Positions 1 through 4,877 of a stretch of 10,225 nucleotides of DNA are shown one piece after another. Source of the stretch: CAZYLZ01 sp964648335 (GTDB lineage Bacteria > Patescibacteriota > Minisyncoccia > Phycocordibacterales > UBA2100). Where the stretch lies: NCBI GenBank assembly GCA_964648335.1, contig CAZYLZ010000030.1, positions 1 through 10,225 on the forward strand, read 5' to 3'. Under the pieces are notes generated by a model. It worked only from the letters and a program-made list of their open reading frames with translations, searched no databases and was not told the DNA's origin. The translations under genes were made by a program, and so were the position numbers. How positions within the stretch are numbered: position 1 is the first letter of the stretch; each line of letters starts with the position of its first letter.

Positions 1-165
1 ATCATCCACGAAAACGGCACTCCTGCCGAAGATTCGATCACGACCACCAACGAACTCACTCTCTATCATCTGTACATCGGCAGTACCGACCACGCCTGGG
101 CCCCGCACGACACCATCGACTTGCTAGACACCCAAGGAAACTTGGTAGCATCGGCACGGTACTAG
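1..165 (+). CDS. C-terminal end of a probable lamin-tail-domain (LTD) protein, partial
   Basis: Frame 1 is open from the first base to TAG at 163-165, giving 54 residues; the start lies outside the window. The tail contains TIDLLDTQGNLVASARY, a pattern (hydrophobic-x-L-x-D-x-x-G-x-L-V-x-S-x-x-Y) typical of the last strands of lamin-tail domains. These are immunoglobulin-like folds often attached to the C-termini of secreted nucleases, metallo-hydrolases and surface proteins. No catalytic part is visible, so the function of the whole protein cannot be given. No terminator follows directly; the next 130 bases are a palindrome-rich spacer before the small gene at 298. The LTD reading rests on a short motif and is moderately sure; that this is a real coding end is surer, from the codon use (GAC, ACC, GGC, CTC) shared with the other genes. 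Confidence 0.6.
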   Translation: MIHENGTPAEDSITTTNELTLYHLYIGSTDHAWAPHDTIDLLDTQGNLVASARY

Positions 166-197
166 AGGGCACACAAAGATCGTGCGTATCTGATCGT

Positions 198-226
198 TTG
201 ACTAACGCAATTTTTAGTAGTACTAC
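198..226 (+). promoter_or_regulatory. possible promoter of the 298 gene
   Basis: TTGACT (198-203, five of six consensus bases) is followed after 17 bases by TACTAC (221-226), a weak -10 match. The -10 lies inside the 16-bp palindrome, so a protein bound there would block the polymerase. The -35 is good and the -10 is poor, so this is tentative. Confidence 0.3.
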
Positions 227-257
227 TAATAGCAGTCGGTTGCGTTCGGATTAGTCA
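199..257. promoter_or_regulatory. nested inverted repeats, possible operator
   Basis: A perfect 16-bp palindrome TTAGTAGTACTACTAA sits at 214-229. It is flanked by TGACTAA (199-205) matched by TTAGTCA (251-257) and CGCAA (206-210) matched by TTGCG (240-244). The element ACTAA/TTAGT thus occurs four times in alternating orientation (201, 214, 225, 251). This could be a regulator binding array, or an RNA fold if transcription enters from upstream. A -35-like TTGACT lies at 198-203. Confidence 0.5.
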
Positions 258-297
258 TGCTTCCGACTTCCCTACACATCGCACGGAGATAGACAGC

Positions 298-552
298 ATG
301 GCAAACAACCAAGAACTGATTGCAAAAGTAGCAGAGCGATTACAGAACGACGCACGCTTTGCACAACAACTCGAGTCGCTGCTCGATGGTGCAGCGGCAC
401 CGACGGCGCATCGGAACCTCCCGCCAGCCTACGTGGCCGAGGCGCAAGAACTGGGTTTTGATGTCGACGAAGATGGCGAGCTCTGGGAAGGCGGCGGACG
501 TTCGGCCTGCATCGACACCAAAGCGCTCCGTCGCAAGCACGGGCTCGAATAG
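298..552 (+). CDS. small acidic protein of unknown function, 84 residues
   Basis: The start ATG at 298 has a Shine-Dalgarno GGAG (285-288) nine bases upstream. The N-terminal third (about residues 4-30) reads as one amphipathic helix (LIAKVAERLQNDARFAQQLESLL). After an Ala/Pro linker comes a region around residues 45-63 with AQELGFDVDEDGELWEGG, then a basic end RRKHGLE. There is one cysteine (in RSACID) and no membrane segment or signal peptide. The helix followed by 'A-x-E-L-G-F-D' faintly recalls Nif11-type leader domains, but the match is too short to name a family. The gene stands alone between a palindrome-rich control region and a strong terminator, so it is a single, probably regulated unit. 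Confidence 0.8.
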   Translation: MANNQELIAKVAERLQNDARFAQQLESLLDGAAAPTAHRNLPPAYVAEAQELGFDVDEDGELWEGGGRSACIDTKALRRKHGLE

Positions 553-565
553 CTCAACTCATTTC

Positions 566-596
566 AAACCTCCCGCATTTCGCGGGAGGTTTCTTT
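566..596 (+). terminator. intrinsic terminator of the 298 gene
   Basis: Perfect 11-bp stem (566-576 with 582-592), loop ATTTC, and a T-rich 3' end TTTCTTT. It begins 13 bases after the stop codon. Confidence 0.9.
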
Positions 597-606
597 AGAC
601 AATAGC

Positions 607-636
607 AAAACCCCGCCAGACTCGTCCGGCGGGGTT
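607..636 (-). terminator. intrinsic terminator of the 654-1289 gene
   Basis: AACCCCGCC (609-617) pairs with GGCGGGGTT (628-636) around a 10-base loop. Read on the minus strand the stem ends in a TTTT run (610-607). It lies 17 bases past that gene's stop and only about 10 bases from the previous, opposite terminator. Confidence 0.9.
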
Positions 637-653
637 AGTGCGCACTTAGCGCA

Positions 654-1289
654 TCACTTCTTCTTGGGATAATGGGTCATCTGAACCCACTCACCCTTTT
701 TCATCTTCCCCAGCTTCATCATGCTGCCGAGGTCAGAGACCACGGTCCAGCCGGCGGCCATCAGGCGATCCAATTGGGGATCACCCGACGACGTCTTCGC
801 AGGCTCCGGCTTTACCGACGGCGCGATCATGCTCGTACCTCCTTGATTGAGCTTGGCGTCTTCCGGCGAAACCACGACGAGACCCTTGATCGGTCCGATG
901 GTTTTGAACACCGTCCAATCGTCGTCAATCTTCGTCGTCTCGGGAACCACGGCGATCCGATGCGTGACCGGAGTTTCTTCGGCCACCGGATGAAGATCGA
1001 TGTGCAAGAACTTCCGGCCATCGGCCAAATCTTTGCGCATCACCTTCGCCCGAGCACGGATCGTCTTGCCGGGGACAAAATCAGTCCCACCCGGAATGTG
1101 AACGAACATGTTCACGACGCCTCCCTTGAGGAAACGCGGGAACTGCAAGTAGTGCAGTTCTCCCGAGATCATCTCAGTGGCGCCTTCTGGCACCCTGACG
1201 GCGACGACACCGTTGTCCCAGAGAACCTCGCGATTCACGACGGCGATGTGGGGCTTCGCAGCAGCTTCCGAAACCTGAATGGCATCCAT
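654..1289 (-). CDS. conserved-looking soluble protein of unknown function, 211 residues
   Basis: I do not recognise this protein. The start ATG (1289-1287) has AGGAG at 1300-1296, six bases upstream; the stop is TGA. Residues 1-150 look like a beta-rich domain with alternating hydrophobic stretches (for example HIAVVNREVLW, KTIRARAKVM, FLHIDLHPV). Residues 151-172 form a Pro/Ser/Thr linker. Residues 173-211 look like a separate small module (DRLMAAGWTVVSDLGSMM) ending in a lysine tail. There is no signal peptide or membrane segment, so it is probably cytoplasmic. It has its own perfect consensus promoter, a good ribosome site and a strong terminator, which points to a highly expressed single gene. 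An OB-like or nucleic-acid-binding role is conceivable from the basic tail but not shown. Confidence 0.88.
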   Translation of the reverse strand: MDAIQVSEAAAKPHIAVVNREVLWDNGVVAVRVPEGATEMISGELHYLQFPRFLKGGVVNMFVHIPGGTDFVPGKTIRARAKVMRKDLADGRKFLHIDLHPVAEETPVTHRIAVVPETTKIDDDWTVFKTIGPIKGLVVVSPEDAKLNQGGTSMIAPSVKPEPAKTSSGDPQLDRLMAAGWTVVSDLGSMMKLGKMKKGEWVQMTHYPKKK

Positions 1290-1342
1290 TTGGATCTCCT
1301 CTTGCTTTTCGCTGTTGGATGACGATAAAACTAGCTTGCGGT

Positions 1343-1371
1343 ATTATATCATTTATATAATTATGTGTCAA
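1343..1371 (-). promoter_or_regulatory. perfect sigma70-type promoter for the 1289 gene
   Basis: On the minus strand TTGACA (1371-1366) and TATAAT (1348-1343) are separated by exactly 17 bases of AT-rich DNA. Transcription should start near 1336, giving a leader of about 47 bases that contains the Shine-Dalgarno site. Confidence 0.92.
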
Positions 1372-1395
1372 TATACTTCTCCTGTAGTATGTCGA

Positions 1396-1431
1396 TTAAG
1401 AAAACTCCCCTGCTCACTGGCAGGGGGGTTT
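1396..1431 (-). terminator. intrinsic terminator of the M50 protease gene
   Basis: A 12-bp stem with one G·T pair (1402-1413 with 1420-1431) closes a 6-base loop and is followed on the minus strand by TTTTCTTAAT. It lies about 20 bases past the protease stop codon and before the next promoter, insulating the two minus-strand genes. Confidence 0.82.
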
Positions 1432-1449
1432 AAAGTCCGCATCGCTTGT

Positions 1450-2319
1450 CTAAAACACCATTCTCCACACGTAAGAAATCAGGTATCTCAGATCTTTGAA
1501 GAGCGGCGCAAAGGCAAGCACGAGCACGATGGGTATCGTGGCAAAGGCGTGCAGATCTTTGAGTCGCTGATGCGGCAATAGAGCACTCAGCATGTGGCCA
1601 CCATCAAGCGGCATGAGCGGCATGAGGTTTCCAAGCCCCAAGAGAAGCGACATGGTTGCTCCCGCTATTAGTCCATACGCAATCTTAAAGAGCATAGACT
1701 CGTCGCTCACCTTGAGACTGCCGTCATGAATGTGCCCGACGGTGTCTGTCATGCTACCCAGCCCTGCGACGGCAAAGTTGCGAGCGATTAGATAGATGAA
1801 CAGGACCAGAAACAGGAATCCGACCGGCAAGAGCAGATAGTTTGTTACCAGTGCTCGCTGTTTCCACAGACCCCAGGCCAGAAAGCCGGATCCAAACATC
1901 ACGGCATTCGAAACGACAAAGAGAATGACTATCTCTTTTACGTCCGCAACGCCAGGACCGTCAAACACTGCCGAACAGAAGCACATGCCAAGCGCCACGC
2001 CCAGTGCAATCATCGAAAAACAGATGTTTGCAAGCGGACCAGCACCAGCGATGATCATTTTCTCTCGAACCGACAACCGCTCCATCTGCTCTTTGTCGGG
2101 CTCGACATATGCGCCGAGAACGAGCGGGTGCAAGACCCATCGCGTGTTCGAAAAGAGCGGGTGGCGAATAGGCAACGGAATTGTTCCGAGCCCCGGAAAT
2201 CCAAGTAGGCTTATCGTGTGGACTCGGACGCCAAGGCGCCGCATGGCGACAGCGTGCCCAAGTTCGTGAACGGCAACCGAAGCAAAGATTAGCAGCACGA
2301 TCGATACCGTAAGTATCAT
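1450..2319 (-). CDS. M50 family (site-2-type) intramembrane zinc metalloprotease
   Basis: This is a membrane peptidase of the M50/S2P group, which cuts membrane-embedded substrates. The zinc motif HELGH is at residues 18-22 inside the first hydrophobic segment. The family motif GAGPLAN is at 92-98, and NLMPLMPLDGGH at 231-242 supplies the third zinc ligand (Asp239). About five or six hydrophobic segments are visible (roughly 1-17, 90-118, 132-152, 165-188, 212-236, 265-285). There is no PDZ domain, and at 289 residues it is a compact form, unlike the longer RseP type. The start ATG at 2319 has GGAGG (2330-2326) six bases upstream. The gene is monocistronic, divergent from the membrane-anchored protein at 2426. 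Its substrate cannot be deduced, since no sigma or anti-sigma gene is nearby. Family assignment is firm. Confidence 0.95.
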   Translation of the reverse strand: MILTVSIVLLIFASVAVHELGHAVAMRRLGVRVHTISLLGFPGLGTIPLPIRHPLFSNTRWVLHPLVLGAYVEPDKEQMERLSVREKMIIAGAGPLANICFSMIALGVALGMCFCSAVFDGPGVADVKEIVILFVVSNAVMFGSGFLAWGLWKQRALVTNYLLLPVGFLFLVLFIYLIARNFAVAGLGSMTDTVGHIHDGSLKVSDESMLFKIAYGLIAGATMSLLLGLGNLMPLMPLDGGHMLSALLPHQRLKDLHAFATIPIVLVLAFAPLFKDLRYLISYVWRMVF

Positions 2320-2351
2320 GACAATCCTCCGTCACTGTTTAGTCTTGAAAG

Positions 2352-2379
2352 AATGTATCATCCTAACGACAGATGTCTA
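2352..2379 (-). promoter_or_regulatory. probable promoter of the M50 protease gene
   Basis: On the minus strand TAGACA (2379-2374) and an extended -10 TGATACATT (-10 at 2357-2352) are 16 bases apart. The -35 matches five of six bases and the -10 four of six. Confidence 0.45.
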
Positions 2380-2410
2380 CACGACTCTGCACGGCGGCTG
2401 CAACCTCCTA

Positions 2411-2419
2411 TGCTACGCT
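2411..2419 (+). promoter_or_regulatory. extended -10 element just before the 2426 gene
   Basis: TGC-TACGCT ends six bases before ATG 2426, so transcription would begin at or very near the start codon. The same geometry (TGC-TAGGAT, six bases, ATG) is seen at valS. No clear -35 is present. Confidence 0.45.
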
Positions 2420-2425
2420 TATAGC

Positions 2426-2977
2426 ATGTCGAAAAAAGTCATCCTCTGGTGTCTCGGTATTGTATGCGCGCTTCTGGCTTTCTTTTTGTTCTTGGGCGCT
2501 ACGGCACCAAGCGAACCCGAAACCGATTTGGTCCTCGTTCCGCAATTTACCGCGGGCGAGCGCACTTTTTATTGCTCGCAGGCATCACAAGGAGAACCCG
2601 AGTGCTCTCTTGTAGCAAGCGACACGGTCGATGGCGTAGTGCAAGACCTTGGCATCACGCTCGACCCGGGCAGCGAAACGACCAATGTTCTGCTCTCGCC
2701 CGACAAAACGCACGTACTCGTTGTCCTCGCTCGCGAAGCGATTGTCATAGACGTGGCCACGCTTGCAAAGAAGACCGTAGCGACACTCGAAGATTCGCAA
2801 GCGTTTGGTGTCTACAACGAATTCCCTTCGTTTACCGCTCGGGCGAAGTGGAGTGACACAAAAAGCATCGAGCTGTCGGTGTTTGCTGCAGACACCCCCG
2901 ATGCTTTTACGTCTGGCGACGGCACCGTGGTTCGCGAAAAACCTGCACCGCTTGCGACCAAGACCGTAAGCATCTAG
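2426..2977 (+). CDS. membrane-anchored extracytoplasmic protein, unknown function, 183 residues
   Basis: An N-terminal lysine pair is followed by one hydrophobic helix (about residues 5-26). Proline follows the possible cleavage site (ATA-P), so an uncleaved anchor is more likely than a signal peptide. The outside part has Cys50 and Cys60, which could form a disulfide. A stretch around 86-121 (LLSPDKTHVLVVL, then IVIDVATLAKKTVATL) resembles one blade of a beta-propeller. The reading frame is open farther upstream to 2318, but ATG 2426 is preferred because the membrane helix follows directly and the upstream part overlaps the divergent promoter and protease start. There is no Shine-Dalgarno; a -10-like box ends six bases before ATG, suggesting a leaderless message. 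No family can be named. Confidence 0.82.
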   Translation: MSKKVILWCLGIVCALLAFFLFLGATAPSEPETDLVLVPQFTAGERTFYCSQASQGEPECSLVASDTVDGVVQDLGITLDPGSETTNVLLSPDKTHVLVVLAREAIVIDVATLAKKTVATLEDSQAFGVYNEFPSFTARAKWSDTKSIELSVFAADTPDAFTSGDGTVVREKPAPLATKTVSI

Positions 2978-3025
2978 CGCCCCCCGATATCCCGGTCGGT
3001 TCGTTTGCGGGCTTTTGGGGCAATG

Positions 3026-3031
3026 TATACT
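3026..3031 (+). promoter_or_regulatory. -10 box before the 3040 gene
   Basis: TATACT (five of six consensus bases) ends eight bases before ATG 3040, placing the transcription start at or within a few bases of the start codon. The -35 region (around 3004) is weak. AGGG at 3033-3036 is too close to ATG for a normal ribosome site. Confidence 0.45.
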
Positions 3032-3039
3032 AAGGGCAT

Positions 3040-3261
3040 ATGGCAGATTCTGGAGGAGGATCAGACGTAGGTACGGCGCTCATCGCTATTGCGATGATCG
3101 GTGGCATTTTGTATACCATCTTGCCCAAAAACGCGACACCGCCGATCGTATCGCCCGCTACCCAACTGCAAACCACACAGGCACCAACGCCCGTACCAGT
3201 ACCGGTGCAAGCCGCACCCGCCACATCGACACCGGCTGACGAGACCGGAGCCACCTATTGA
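3040..3261 (+). CDS. small single-pass membrane protein with Pro/Thr-rich tail, 73 residues
   Basis: After a short glycine-rich N-terminus there is one hydrophobic helix (about residues 10-28, VGTALIAIAMIGGILYTIL). About 40 residues of low-complexity Pro/Thr/Ala/Val sequence with repeated P-V-P steps follow. Such a tail is usually extended and may act as a spacer outside the membrane. No enzyme motif is present and I recognise no family. The stop TGA is three bases before the next ATG (3265), so the two genes are probably one transcript and translationally coupled. No usable Shine-Dalgarno is seen. The amino-acid composition is biased, so coding status rests on the membrane helix, the -10 box and the tight spacing. 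Confidence 0.68.
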   Translation: MADSGGGSDVGTALIAIAMIGGILYTILPKNATPPIVSPATQLQTTQAPTPVPVPVQAAPATSTPADETGATY

Positions 3262-3264
3262 TCT

Positions 3265-3999
3265 ATGACAGAACATTTTCATCATCGTTCGGCTGAAAGC
3301 ACGGTAGACTTGATAGACGACAGTGCAGAAGAAGTTGCTGGACCGCAGTTCGAAGAGCAAGTGCTGCACGAAGTGCACGATTGTGCCGACGGAAAGATGG
3401 TTTGTGGAGAGAACCATGCGAAAATTCTCCATAAAAGATTCGAGAAATGCGAGTCTGGAATGTATCTCCAAGCATACGAAGAGGGACGAATTCCGAGACT
3501 CGACCAACTAGAGACGCGTCTGTCGGAAGCTCTCGATGCTGTCCCTGCAAAACTGCTTGCAATCGAAGAGTGCCAGAATTTGGTAAAACTGCTTAGAGGC
3601 AGAGCTGCCGAAATACGATCATCTGTTACGCGATATGTGACATCGGTCGTCGAATTCAATGCGCTACGAAAGAACGTAGTCCTCAGAGACGGCAGACCCG
3701 AGCAGTTTGCGAATCAGATGCAGCGAAACGATGAGAAACGAACACGTAACCACAACGGACTTCTCACGACGCTACGGCAATTCGAGAAGCTTCTCGATGC
3801 CGCAGAAGACCAGGGACTTATCGATAAAAAGGACGTCTATTTCTGGCGTCTTGGCGACGAAAATATAATCCCGAGCAGCAAAATTCCGGCATTTAGTGGC
3901 ACGGCGATCGATAACCGCGATGCCATAAAAATGTGGGCTATGGCTGCAGATTTTTTCGAACAGCATCAGAAACTCACTGAAACGATAGCTGCAAAATAA
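3265..3999 (+). CDS. charged, mainly helical cytoplasmic protein, unknown function, 244 residues
   Basis: I do not recognise this protein. It has no membrane segment or signal peptide. Long charged helical stretches (about residues 53-135 and 145-185) could form coiled coils or a helical bundle. Cysteines are at 40, 47, 62 and 103, the first two in C-A-D-G-K-M-V-C; a metal site is possible but unproven. The C-terminus (190-244) is more globular and ends in another helix. The start ATG is three bases after the previous stop; GGAG at 3247-3250 is 14 bases away, too far to be convincing, so coupling with the 3040 gene is likely. Codon use is more mixed (AAA, CGA, TTT) than in the neighbouring valS and tsaD. 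The stop TAA lies in the A/T tract of the opposite-strand terminator. Confidence 0.88.
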   Translation: MTEHFHHRSAESTVDLIDDSAEEVAGPQFEEQVLHEVHDCADGKMVCGENHAKILHKRFEKCESGMYLQAYEEGRIPRLDQLETRLSEALDAVPAKLLAIEECQNLVKLLRGRAAEIRSSVTRYVTSVVEFNALRKNVVLRDGRPEQFANQMQRNDEKRTRNHNGLLTTLRQFEKLLDAAEDQGLIDKKDVYFWRLGDENIIPSSKIPAFSGTAIDNRDAIKMWAMAADFFEQHQKLTETIAAK

Positions 4000-4024
4000 A
4001 ACCGCCCGACACAAGTCAGAGCGG
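3993..4024 (-). terminator. terminator of the 4042-4329 gene, overlapping the end of the plus-strand gene
   Basis: On the minus strand CCGC, a bulged inner stem (TC-T-GAC with GTC-GG) and GCGG form about nine pairs around a TTGT loop. TTTTATTTT follows. The T tract is the complement of the last codon and TAA stop of the 3265-3999 gene. A second hairpin, AGAGGCC (4030-4036) with GGCCTCT (4045-4051), spans the stop codon of the minus-strand gene. Confidence 0.75.
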
Positions 4025-4041
4025 ATTTGAGAGGCCCAGGT

Positions 4042-4329
4042 TTAGGCCTCTGCTTTGATGAGGATGCAGTAGCTCATCTTGAGGAGCCACGCGAGCAGCG
4101 CTCGATCATCTGCGGTATTCACCGCAAGCGAACGGGCATGTGCCGTAACGAGCCGCTTGAGTTCTCGGCACTCGGTATCCGAACTCAAGAGTGCTATCTT
4201 TGCCGAAACGCTTGAGGCGCTCCGTAAAGCCTCGGACACGGGAAGCACGAGATCTTGTATCTTACGTGCCTCTGCTTCATTTCGTCGCGAGAACGCGAGC
4301 CAACGCTTTTTTTGACTGTTTGTGGACAT
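4042..4329 (-). CDS. small helical protein of unknown function, 95 residues
   Basis: The start is set at ATG 4329-4327, because GGAGGT lies only four bases upstream. A TTG in frame at 4344 would put that ribosome site inside the gene and is rejected. The protein starts with a basic segment (KKRWLAFSRRNEAEARK). It then reads as two or three helices with much Ala, Leu and Ser, ending in a hydrophobic helix (LLAWLLKMSYCILIK) too short and charged to be a clear membrane anchor. No family is recognised. It has its own promoter and terminator and is divergent from tRNA-Val. The last codons and stop form the 5' half of a small hairpin. Confidence 0.75.
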   Translation of the reverse strand: MSTNSQKKRWLAFSRRNEAEARKIQDLVLPVSEALRSASSVSAKIALLSSDTECRELKRLVTAHARSLAVNTADDRALLAWLLKMSYCILIKAEA

Positions 4330-4346
4330 GACCACCTCCGGCAAAT

Positions 4347-4375
4347 ACTATAACATATGCTACGAATACTAGCAA
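4347..4375 (-). promoter_or_regulatory. promoter of the 4329 gene
   Basis: On the minus strand TTGCTA (4375-4370) and TATAGT (4352-4347, five of six consensus bases) are 17 bases apart. The start would fall near 4340, just ahead of the Shine-Dalgarno. Confidence 0.65.
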
Positions 4376-4385
4376 GTACCCCTTG

Positions 4386-4414
4386 TTTACGGTAACTATG
4401 GCCTAATCTATAGG
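4386..4414 (+). promoter_or_regulatory. probable promoter of tRNA-Val
   Basis: TTTACG (4386-4391) and TATAGG (4409-4414) are 17 bases apart, each matching four of six bases. Transcription would begin about 15 bases before the mature tRNA 5' end at 4436. Confidence 0.5.
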
Positions 4415-4435
4415 TCTCTGGTAGAGTACCGATAC

Positions 4436-4511
4436 GCGCGGTTAGCTCAGTTGGTAGAGCATTTCCTTGACGTGGAGAGGGTCGGGGGTTCGAATCCCTC
4501 ACCGCGCACCA
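4436..4511 (+). tRNA. tRNA-Val (anticodon GAC)
   Basis: The full cloverleaf can be read in 76 bases. The acceptor GCGCGGT (4436-4442) pairs with ACCGCGC (4501-4507), followed by discriminator A and an encoded CCA (4509-4511). The D stem is GCTC/GAGC. The anticodon stem TTTCC/GGAGA encloses loop TTGACGT, giving anticodon GAC, which reads valine GUC. The T arm has the usual GGTTCGAATCC core. The gene is divergent from the 4329 gene and lies about 2 kb upstream of valS. Its 3' end is shared with the terminator stem that follows. Confidence 0.97.
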
Positions 4512-4552
4512 AAGCAAAAGACTGGCCTATGCCAGTCTTTTGCTTTGGTGCG
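4505..4552 (+). terminator. 22-bp terminator hairpin that includes the tRNA-Val 3' end
   Basis: Bases 4505-4526 pair perfectly with 4531-4552 around the loop CTAT. The 5' arm starts inside the tRNA acceptor strand and includes its encoded CCA. The T run (CTTTTGCTTT) is part of the 3' arm. The hairpin and the mature tRNA cannot form at the same time. Confidence 0.85.
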
Positions 4553-4784
4553 AGCCGGAGTCCTGGCGAGGACGAGGCAGGGCCGTGCGCGTTTCTAGCA
4601 AGAAACGACGCCTGGCCACAATGGTTCCGTGGCGAGGGATTCGAAAGTCGGAGCGTCGTTTTGCTCTATGCAAAACCGCGAGATGGGGGCCGCGACCGAG
4701 TATCGCGGCGGCGATACGAAAGTTGTGGCCGAATTCCTCACCGCCCTGTTGTATTTAATTCAAAATCTCTGTAACCTCGTATCT
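4553..4784 (+). other. hairpin-rich non-coding block between tRNA-Val and tsaD
   Basis: No convincing gene is seen here. The first part is GC-rich and holds a row of hairpins. GTCCT/AGGAC is at 4560-4573. A long stem is at 4581-4617 (9+7 pairs with one mismatch and one bulged A, loop AGCA). TTCCG/CGGAG is at 4625-4653. GTTTTGC/GCAAAAC with loop TCTAT is at 4658-4676. Two mutually exclusive stems follow, CCGCGA/TCGCGG (4690-4708) and GTATCGC/GCGATAC (4700-4717). The last 50 bases are AT-rich and carry a possible promoter. Several frames are open across the block, but none continues as a recognisable protein. It may be a structured RNA or leader, or tRNA-downstream spacer. No known RNA class (RNase P, tmRNA, SRP RNA) could be matched. 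Confidence 0.45.
4749..4777 (+). promoter_or_regulatory. possible promoter before the first tsaD start copy
   Basis: TTGTAT (4749-4754) and TAACCT (4772-4777) are 17 bases apart. The -10 ends seven bases before ATG 4785, which fits a leaderless start on the truncated copy. Both boxes are imperfect. Confidence 0.35.
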
Positions 4785-4877
4785 ATGCGCATCCTAAGTA
4801 TAGAAACCTCCTGTGACCCCCTTGCGGGGGCGAGTATGCACATGCTGCCGTTGGTACCCTATTCATTTTCTGTATGA
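4785..4877 (+). pseudogene. truncated duplicate of the tsaD 5' end (30-codon reading frame)
   Basis: The frame starts MRILSIETSCD, almost the same as the true TsaD start MKILSIETSCD. It then leaves the family and stops after 30 residues at TGA 4875-4877, which overlaps the tsaD start as ATGA. Codons 3-6 encode the same I-L-S-I in both copies but with different codons each time (ATC CTA AGT ATA against ATA TTG TCT ATT). Codons 7-11 are identical over 15 bases (4803-4817 and 4892-4906). A CCCCC-TTGC-GGGGG hairpin (4817-4830) marks the point where the copy breaks off. The two starts are 89 bases apart and in different frames, so they cannot make one protein. It could be a remnant, a translated leader coupled to tsaD by ATGA, or an assembly join of two strain variants. 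Confidence 0.65.

Noticed and set aside
672..1322. 216-codon open frame opposite the 654-1289 gene
   Set aside because: It has no ribosome site and an irregular composition, and it runs through that gene's Shine-Dalgarno. The minus-strand gene has promoter, ribosome site and terminator.
2318..2425. Upstream extension of the 2426 gene to an ATG at 2318
   Set aside because: It would overlap the divergent protease start and promoter. The membrane anchor begins right after ATG 2426, as expected for a true N-terminus.
2979..3021. GCCCC...GGGGC inverted repeat after the 2426 gene, considered as a terminator
   Set aside because: The stem is only five pairs with a very large interior and no T tract follows.
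4330..4344. TTG start at 4344 for the 95-residue minus-strand gene
   Set aside because: The GGAGGT ribosome site lies inside this extension and serves ATG 4329.
4621..4650. tRNA-like remnant on the minus strand (TTCGAATCCCTC, complementary to 4634-4645 and identical to the tRNA-Val T arm, with a CCA nearby)
   Set aside because: The 5' half of the T stem does not pair, the CCA spacing is off by one, and no other arm can be built. A partial copy of the T arm is possible, but a tRNA is not.
4194..4774. Open frames running through tRNA-Val on both strands (for example RDSNPRPSPRQGNALPTELTA)
   Set aside because: These are the familiar false translations of a tRNA gene and its flanks.
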